Positions 59,187 through 64,000 of a stretch of DNA of 64,000 nt are shown piece by piece. The notes beneath the pieces are model-generated. The model was not told the DNA's origin. It ran no database searches and saw only the letters and a program-made list of their open reading frames with translations. The stretch's first letter is position 1. Each line of letters opens with the position of its first letter. Made by a program: the position numbers and the translations under genes. This DNA is from Umezawaea sp049997955 (GTDB lineage: Bacteria > Actinomycetota > Actinomycetes > Mycobacteriales > Pseudonocardiaceae), in NCBI GenBank assembly GCA_049997955.1, contig JAEBDY010000012.1:310001-374000 (forward strand). The letters run 5' to 3'.

Positions 59187-59820
59187 GGATCACCACCAGC
59201 TCCTCGGTCCGCTGTCCGGGCTCGATGAACCCGCTGTCCTCCAGCCAGGCGGCGCGGCCGTGCAGGACCGGGCCGAAGGGAACGGTACGGCGCCCGACCA
59301 CCGACGCCTTCAGGTCACCGCCCCGCAACTGGTCCAGGGTCGTGGCCGTGCCGCACAGCCCGGAGTGGACGATCAGCGCCGTCCCGCCTTCGGTGAGGAG
59401 CAGCGGGAGCAGCGCGCACAACCGGTCCAGCACCGCCCGCCCGCGCGGTCCCGCGTCCCACGCCCGGTCCCGGCCGCGCGGTTCCCCGGGATCGGAGCAC
59501 GGCACGTAAGGCGGATTCGCCAACACCAGGTCGAACCGCCGTTCGCCGACCAGGGCCGCGAAGTCGCCGTGCCGCACGTGCACCGGAGCCCGGTGCAGGC
59601 GCGCGTTGAGCGTGATCGCGAAGACCGCGCGCCTCGACACGTCGGTCGCGGTCACGCTCGCCGCGCCGCCGCGGGCGGCCGCTATCGCCAGCGCGCCGGT
59701 GCCCGCGCAGATGTCCAGAACCCGGCTGCGGCTGGGGATCGCCGCGTTCGCCAGCGCTTCGGTCAACAGCCTGGTGTCGTCCTGGGGCCGGTACACGCCC
59801 GGCGGTCGCAGTAGCCACAT
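59158..59820 (-). CDS. HemK/PrmC-like class I methyltransferase
   Basis: 220 residues. SAM-binding motif I VLDICAGTGALAIAAARGG (about 34-52), acidic post-I TATDVSRRAVF, and the N6-methyl-type catalytic motif LVLANPPYVPC (about 100), as in glutamine methyltransferases of release factors (HemK2/MTQ2). A full PrmC N-terminal helical domain is absent. ATG 59820. It is coupled with the CDGSH gene. Target could be a protein Gln or a small molecule. Confidence 0.88.
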   Translation of the reverse strand: MWLLRPPGVYRPQDDTRLLTEALANAAIPSRSRVLDICAGTGALAIAAARGGAASVTATDVSRRAVFAITLNARLHRAPVHVRHGDFAALVGERRFDLVLANPPYVPCSDPGEPRGRDRAWDAGPRGRAVLDRLCALLPLLLTEGGTALIVHSGLCGTATTLDQLRGGDLKASVVGRRTVPFGPVLHGRAAWLEDSGFIEPGQRTEELVVIRADRIARPS

Positions 59821-60096
59821 GGGCCGGTGATTTCCTCGCTCCGAACCCGGTGAAACCCGGTGCATGATTCGGTGTGGGAGGGGAATCCCGTCAGTCATGA
59901 CGGTCCACCGACCGGGAGCAGGTGCCGGGAGACCACGGCTTCTCCCGGTTCCGCCGGTGTTGCTTGGTCTCCGGAGCAGGCGGGGCGAGCGGAGCGGGCC
60001 TGCGGGGACACCACCAGGGGCGAGCAGACCGGAGGCGGGTGGGTGTCCACCCGCCTCCGTCGAACCCCCTTCGGGAACCACCCGTGGTTCGCGGCC

Positions 60097-60255
60097 CTAC
60101 CGGGTCGTCGAGTCCGGGTTGGACCACGGGGGCACTTCCTCGGCCAGTTCCAGGTACTGGTCGACCTCCTGCGGCGTGGGGTCGATGCCCGCCTCCTCGG
60201 CGAACTCCTCCGGATCGACAACGGCTTCCGGGTCCACCCGGTCGTCCTGGCCCAT
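60097..60255 (-). CDS. Small acidic protein of 52 residues
   Basis: Starts MGQDDRVDPEAVVDPEEFAE, continues AGIDPTPQEVDQYLELAEE and ends in VPPWSNPDSTTR. Strongly acidic, helical, no membrane segment. The PTPQEVDQYLELAE part looks conserved rather than random. GACGAACGGAGCAG lies before the ATG. A SigB-like promoter sits 31 bases upstream, which supports it as a real stress-induced gene. Function unknown. Confidence 0.65.
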   Translation of the reverse strand: MGQDDRVDPEAVVDPEEFAEEAGIDPTPQEVDQYLELAEEVPPWSNPDSTTR

Positions 60256-60286
60256 CGGTCTGCTCCGTTCGTCGGAATCTGACGGG

Positions 60287-60311
60287 CTACCCCGTTCGCG
60301 GGCCTTCACAC
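60287..60311 (-). promoter_or_regulatory. SigB/SigF-like promoter
   Basis: Minus strand: GTGT (60311-60308), 15 bases, GGGTAG (60292-60287), upstream of the 52-residue acidic protein gene. One mismatch to GTTT-N15-GGGTA. Confidence 0.5.
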
Positions 60312-60367
60312 GTCCTGGTCGTCCACCGCTCCGCCGGTCACCACTCCGGTGGTCACCCTGTCGGGAC

Positions 60368-60892
60368 TCAGTCGTCACCTGCCTGCGCGGCGGCGGACTT
60401 GGCCGCGTCGTAAACCAGGTGCAAGTAGTCCGATCCCGCGATGGCCGTCAGGGTCGTGGCGACCAGGCGGGTGCCGCGGGGAGCCAGCACGAGGCCGGCG
60501 GTGAAGGCCGTCGCCAGCCAGACACCGGAGCAGAAGGGGCAGGTGAGCAGTTCGCCGACGGCGTGCCGATGATCTCCCGTCGGTGGCACGGACTCGGTCA
60601 CCTCGCCCTCGCCGGAAGACCCCTCGAACCGGGTGAACGGCGCGCGCAGGGCACTGGTGACGGAACTCTTGGTCAGCAGCCTGCTCGCCTTGTGGACGGC
60701 CACCGACACCAGGACGGTGTCGCTCCACGAGAACCGCTCCGGCAGGCTGGCGCCGCGAGCCCTGCCCACCGCCGCGGCCACGCCGACGAGGCCGGTGAAC
60801 CCGCCCATCGCGCGGACGTAACCGGCCAACGGCCGCTCCTCGCCCTGGGAGTAGTTCGACCGGACGCGCGCGAAGATCCCTGCCAACGACAT
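60368..60892 (-). CDS. DUF1360 membrane protein
   Basis: 174 residues. Family marks: DTVLVSVAVHKASRLLTKSS, VTSALRAPFTRFEG and LLTCPFCSGVWLATAFTAGL, with the CPFC motif that could bind metal or form a disulfide. Two or three membrane helices (about 27-45, 120-140, 148-160). DUF1360 proteins (YngL-like) are common in spore or stress contexts; function unknown. ATG 60892 directly follows GCCGC, without a strong Shine-Dalgarno. Confidence 0.85.
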   Translation of the reverse strand: MSLAGIFARVRSNYSQGEERPLAGYVRAMGGFTGLVGVAAAVGRARGASLPERFSWSDTVLVSVAVHKASRLLTKSSVTSALRAPFTRFEGSSGEGEVTESVPPTGDHRHAVGELLTCPFCSGVWLATAFTAGLVLAPRGTRLVATTLTAIAGSDYLHLVYDAAKSAAAQAGDD

Positions 60893-60933
60893 GCGGCGTT
60901 AGTTGCCTCGCGAACCCGGCCCCAAACGCGGAT

Positions 60934-60958
60934 GTTCGCGAATCCCCCTCACGGGCAT
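60934..60958 (+). promoter_or_regulatory. Possible SigB/SigF-like promoter
   Basis: GTTC (60934-60937), 15 bases, GGGCAT (60953-60958), 41 bases before the DUF2243 ATG. One mismatch in each box. Confidence 0.4.
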
Positions 60959-60999
60959 CCGGTGACCTCACCCGTCACCACTCGAAGGGAGGTCGCGGT

Positions 61000-61458
61000 A
61001 TGGCCAACCGGATCGGCACCCACCACCCGTCGGCCAGGAAGTTCGCCGCGTTCGTGCTCGGGCTCGGGGTCGGCGGGTTCGTCGACGGCATCGTGATCCA
61101 CCAACTGCTGGGCTGGCACCACATGCTGTCGGGCTGGTACCCGCCGGACACCCCGGAGAACCTGCACCGCAACATGATCGGCGACGGGTTGTTCCACCTG
61201 TTCTGCCTGGTCCTCGTCCTGGTCGGCGTCGTGCTGCTCAACCGCGCCGCTCCGCTGCCCGCTCGTGCGCTGGCGGGCGGGCTCCTCGGTGGTTGGGGGG
61301 TCTTCAACCTGGTCGAGGGGACCGTGGACCACCTGGTGCTCGGAGTGCACCACGTGCGCCACGGACCGGACGAACTGGCGTGGGACCTCGGGTTCCTGGC
61401 ACTGGGCGCGGTGCTGGCACTGGTCGGCTTCGGCATGGCCCGTTCCGCCTACCGCTGA
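61000..61458 (+). CDS. DUF2243 four-helix membrane protein
   Basis: 152 residues. GLGVGGFVDGIVIHQLLGWH, HRNMIGDGLFHLFCLVLVLV and NLVEGTVDHLVLGVHHVRHG are the family blocks, rich in His within membrane helices, which could bind metal or heme. Four helices. AGGGAGG lies before the ATG. Function unknown; cytochrome-like roles have been suggested on His content only. Single gene. Confidence 0.9.
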   Translation: MANRIGTHHPSARKFAAFVLGLGVGGFVDGIVIHQLLGWHHMLSGWYPPDTPENLHRNMIGDGLFHLFCLVLVLVGVVLLNRAAPLPARALAGGLLGGWGVFNLVEGTVDHLVLGVHHVRHGPDELAWDLGFLALGAVLALVGFGMARSAYR

Positions 61459-61688
61459 CCCGTGCCGAGGGGTGACCGCCTCCACCGCGCGGAGGACGCG
61501 CTCGGAAGTGGAACTCGGGGCGTGGGCACGACCTCGGACGAACTGTCCACCGAGCACCTGGCCACGCGGCAACTGCCAGGGATGCCCGTTTTCCGCAGGC
61601 GCAACCAGTTGAGAGCAATTTGTCGGAACTCGTCGTCCCACGGGTAAACGGCTGGTGGGACCGAGAGAAACTACGGAAGGGGAAACTG

Positions 61689-62441
61689 GTGACTGACATC
61701 CGAGGCCGGTCCACTGGGTCGGACAGCACTGTGGGAGCGATGGCCTCCACGGCGTCGCAGGAGGGCAACGCCGTCGCCCACCACGCGAAGGACGCGGTGG
61801 CGGATGTGGCGTCCACCGCGAAGGAGCAGACCCAGCAGGTTGCCCACGAGGCCAAGCACCAGGCCAAGCAGGTCGTGGAGGACGTGCGCCAGCGCGTCGG
61901 CCGTGAGGCCGACGACCAGGCTCGACGCGTGTCCGAGGGGATCACCAAGCTGGCCGACGAGCTGTCGTCGATGGCCGAGCACTCCTCCGAGGGCTCGCCC
62001 GCGGCGGGTGCGCTGCGCCAGGTCGCGGACACCGGTCGCCAGGCGGCGCGGTTCCTCGACGAGCGCGGTGCCGGTGGTCTCCTGGAGACCGCTCAGGACT
62101 TCGCACGGCGCAAGCCGGGCACGTTCCTCATCGGCGCGGCGGTGGCCGGGTTGCTGGTCGGCCGCGTGGTGAAGAGCGCGAGCGGGTCGTCGGACTCCCG
62201 GCAGAACGGGGTGACCGGACGTCCGGACGCGACGCGGTCCCCGCAGGTCGAGACGTGGCAGACCACGCAGCCCGCGGGCCTGGCCCCCACCCCGACGCCG
62301 TACGGCGCGACGGTGCCGCCCGTGACGGGACCGGACGGCGCTGTGGTGCCCCCCACCGTCAGCCCGTACGTCGACCCGCTCGTTCCCCGGACGCCGCAGC
62401 ACACCGCACCCGGTGGAGGTGCGACGCATGTCCAGCCCTGA
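61689..62441 (+). CDS. YtxH/apolipoprotein-like coiled-coil membrane protein
   Basis: 250 residues. A long amphipathic helix (about 30-110; VASTAKEQTQQVAHEAKHQA, then VVEDVRQRVGREADDQARRV) like late-embryogenesis or apolipoprotein repeats. One membrane helix with Gly zipper (GTFLIGAAVAGLLVGRVV, about 140-157) and a Pro/Thr-rich tail (about 190-250). GTG after GGAAGGGGAAACTG. GGGTAA at 61649 may be a -10 box. First of three overlapping genes that encode inner-membrane coat proteins of stress type. Confidence 0.78.
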   Translation: MTDIRGRSTGSDSTVGAMASTASQEGNAVAHHAKDAVADVASTAKEQTQQVAHEAKHQAKQVVEDVRQRVGREADDQARRVSEGITKLADELSSMAEHSSEGSPAAGALRQVADTGRQAARFLDERGAGGLLETAQDFARRKPGTFLIGAAVAGLLVGRVVKSASGSSDSRQNGVTGRPDATRSPQVETWQTTQPAGLAPTPTPYGATVPPVTGPDGAVVPPTVSPYVDPLVPRTPQHTAPGGGATHVQP

Positions 62442-62883
62442 AACCGAGTTCTCCCGCGCGGCCGGGATACCGCCGGTCACCCCGGCCGGGATGCCGACGG
62501 TCGATGACGACCGGACCTCGCTGGGAGACCTGGTCGGTGAACTGGCCACGGACCTGTCGCGGTTGATGCGGCAGGAGTTGGAACTGGCCAAGGCGGAGAT
62601 CCGCGAAGAGGCGTCCAAGGCAGGCAAGGCCGCGGGGATGCTGGGCGCGGCCGGGTTCGCCGGGTACATGACCGCGGTCCTGCTCAGCTTCGCGCTGGCG
62701 TTCGGCCTGGCGTACGCGGTGGGCCTCGCGTGGGCGACGTTGATCGTCGCCGTTCTGTGGGGCATCGCGGGCGCTGTGCTGTACAGCGCGGGCCGCTCCA
62801 GGCTGAAGACCGTTTCCAAGCCCGAACGCACCATCGACACCCTGAAGGAGGATGCGGAATGGGCACGTCACCCGACGAAATAA
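62428..62883 (+). CDS. Phage-holin-like (DUF1469) membrane protein
   Basis: 151 residues. SLGDLVGELATDLSRLMRQE and LELAKAEIREEASKAGKAAG, then two hydrophobic helices (about 72-95 and 98-120) with a basic end. This is the actinobacterial Phage_holin_3_6 (YqjE-like) family; despite its name it is a chromosomal stress membrane protein, not a lysis gene. ATG lies 14 bases before the stop of the gene ahead. The next ATG overlaps its end. Confidence 0.88.
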   Translation: MSSPETEFSRAAGIPPVTPAGMPTVDDDRTSLGDLVGELATDLSRLMRQELELAKAEIREEASKAGKAAGMLGAAGFAGYMTAVLLSFALAFGLAYAVGLAWATLIVAVLWGIAGAVLYSAGRSRLKTVSKPERTIDTLKEDAEWARHPTK

Positions 62884-63521
62884 GGCAGCAGATCGATCAG
62901 ACCCGCGCCGAGCTCGTGGCCGACACGAACCGGATCGTGGACCGCACGAGCCCGAAGCGCATCGCGCAGCGGCGCACGAGGAACGTGCGCCAGGGCTTTA
63001 CCACTCTCAGGGAGAAGGTGATGGGCACCGTGCCGCAGGTGACGCACAACGCGTCCACGGGAGCGCAGGACGCGGCGCAGGTCGTGCAGGACAAGGCGCA
63101 GAGCGCCGCCGAGACCGTGTCGGAGACGGCGGGCCAGGCGGCCCAGGCCGTCCGGGGAGCCCCGGAGCAGGCCATGCGCCAGGCTCAGGGCAACCCGCTG
63201 GCCGCGGGCCTGGTCGCCTTCGGCGCAGGGCTCCTCGTGGCGTCGTTGCTGCCCGCGACCCGTGTCGAGCAGGACGCGGTGCGCGAGGTGGGTGAGCGCG
63301 CCTCGGACTACGTGGAACCGGTCAAGGAAGCCATCGCCGAGTCCGGTCAGCGGCTGAAGGACGAACTGGGCAGCACCGTGCAGGACGCCGTCCAGGAGGT
63401 CAAGCAGACCGCGGGCGAGGCCGCCGCCGCCACGACCGAGCAGGCCAAGGACGCCTCCTCCGACGTGGCGGGCCACGCTCGCGACTCCGGCCAGTCGGTC
63501 GTGCAGAACGCGCGAGGCTGA
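62859..63521 (+). CDS. DUF3618 membrane-associated coiled-coil protein
   Basis: 220 residues. N-terminal DUF3618 (EIRQQIDQTRAELVADTNRI, VDRTSPKRIAQRRTRNV), a helical Gln/Ala-rich section, a membrane helix (NPLAAGLVAFGAGLLVASLL, about 108-127) and a long amphipathic tail. ATG overlaps the previous gene by 25 bases; the trio is one operon. YqjD/ElaB-like relatives bind ribosomes to the membrane in stationary phase. A strong terminator follows 10 bases after the stop. Confidence 0.87.
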   Translation: MGTSPDEIRQQIDQTRAELVADTNRIVDRTSPKRIAQRRTRNVRQGFTTLREKVMGTVPQVTHNASTGAQDAAQVVQDKAQSAAETVSETAGQAAQAVRGAPEQAMRQAQGNPLAAGLVAFGAGLLVASLLPATRVEQDAVREVGERASDYVEPVKEAIAESGQRLKDELGSTVQDAVQEVKQTAGEAAAATTEQAKDASSDVAGHARDSGQSVVQNARG

Positions 63522-63531
63522 CAGCCCGTCG

Positions 63532-63573
63532 AACGGGGGCGGGGAGGAGCTTCGGCTCCTCCCCGCCCCCGTT
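63532..63573 (+). terminator. Strong intrinsic terminator with UUCG loop
   Basis: A perfect 19-bp stem (63532-63550 with 63555-63573) closed by TTCG, the most stable tetraloop. It ends the three-gene membrane operon. Confidence 0.85.
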
Positions 63574-64000
63574 GCGCGCGGCAGGTGTCGAGTGGTGCAC
63601 GGCGATCTTGCGTCCACTGTCCACACTGTCCTGTGCCGTCGCGGGACGATGGTGGGGGCCGAGTTCCGAGGTCGACGCGTTCAGCGCGTTGCACGGCTGT
63701 ACGCGCGCCAACAGCCGCCCGCTCACGCCGCCGGCACTCGCTGTGGTGCAGGGCACCGTCGACCTCGACGCCATCCTCGCCGGTGGCAAGGCCCGGATGT
63801 CCCCGGTGCGCCGATCGGGCCGAGCCACGAGGAGACCCCTGGTACCCGACGCGGTCCGGAGGTCGACATCGCGGACATCCGACCTGGGCTGAACACGGGT
63901 TCGCGAGGTAGGATCGGATTTGTCCTCCGCCGGGAGCGCCTTGACCTCGCCCTCACGACGATTTTGTTGTCACGTGAGCAGTCGGACCACCTCGCGCACC
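63574..64000. other. Unassigned window end
   Basis: Open frames on both strands overlap, but none has a recognised family. A plus-strand stretch (LAVVQGTVDLDAILAGGKAR) looks somewhat coding but has no plausible start or continuation. No hairpin or repeat stands out. Confidence 0.35.

Noticed and set aside
62428..62883. Phage-holin annotation suggesting a prophage
   Set aside because: No capsid, tail, integrase or lysin gene is near; this family is a chromosomal membrane protein in actinobacteria.

Overview
High-GC DNA with many GTG starts, ATGA/GTGA stop-start overlaps and long antisense open frames, typical of Actinomycetota. The gene content (SARP-type NB-ARC/TPR and LAL-LuxR regulators, DrrAB plus P450, WYL and HxlR regulators, an Asp23/AmaP cluster, DUF4383, DUF2243 and ANTAR proteins) fits the Pseudonocardiales (Saccharothrix/Actinosynnema/Lentzea-like). 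That placement is inference from gene families; there is no rRNA to confirm it. No tRNA, rRNA, CRISPR array or intact prophage was seen.

Layout. 1-8.4 kb: a decayed lactate permease, a Tat-exported protein, a DeoR regulator, a damaged ABC-F ATPase, a VOC protein with a divergent WYL regulator, and an Eis-type acetyltransferase. 8.5-14.8 kb: regulators with clear operator palindromes (SARP with a divergent micro-peptide, TetR with a divergent esterase, a ribbon-helix-helix protein). 14.8-18.6 kb: a DUF4097/DrrA/DrrB/P450 operon. 18.7-32.5 kb: a lectin-LysM protein, an RseB/LolA-like protein with an ABC exporter, a lipase, a large DUF4132 protein, an oxidoreductase, a two-component system, a glycosyltransferase and an HxlR/thioesterase pair. 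32.5-39.5 kb: a kinase-ricin fusion, DoxX, an esterase/MBL-fold pair and a large LuxR regulator.

39.5-43.2 kb and 50.9-63.5 kb look like two halves of a general-stress (partner-switching) island. They hold STAS and HATPase switch proteins, a six-gene Asp23/AmaP cell-envelope cluster, two DUF4383 membrane proteins, three ANTAR-containing proteins (one a STAS-ANTAR-glycosyltransferase fusion), a carboxylate-amine ligase/heme-oxygenase-like/CDGSH/methyltransferase neighbourhood, and small envelope proteins. Several start sites are preceded by GTTT/GTGT/GTTC-N14-16-GGGTA-like sequences resembling SigB/SigF promoters, so one alternative sigma factor may control both halves.

Between them, 43.2-50.9 kb is an insertion-sequence graveyard. 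It contains an IS5-type element, IS30 and IS481 fragments, a nearly complete IS630-type element lying in a small gene, another broken IS630 transposase, an IS3 element with a deleted catalytic core, two copies of an IS3 left end and a SARP remnant. Among these sit an Ala-rich secreted protein and an SRPBCC protein. Several chromosomal genes outside this zone (lctP, the ABC-F gene) also carry frameshifts plus internal deletions; these are either real decay or sequencing/assembly errors.
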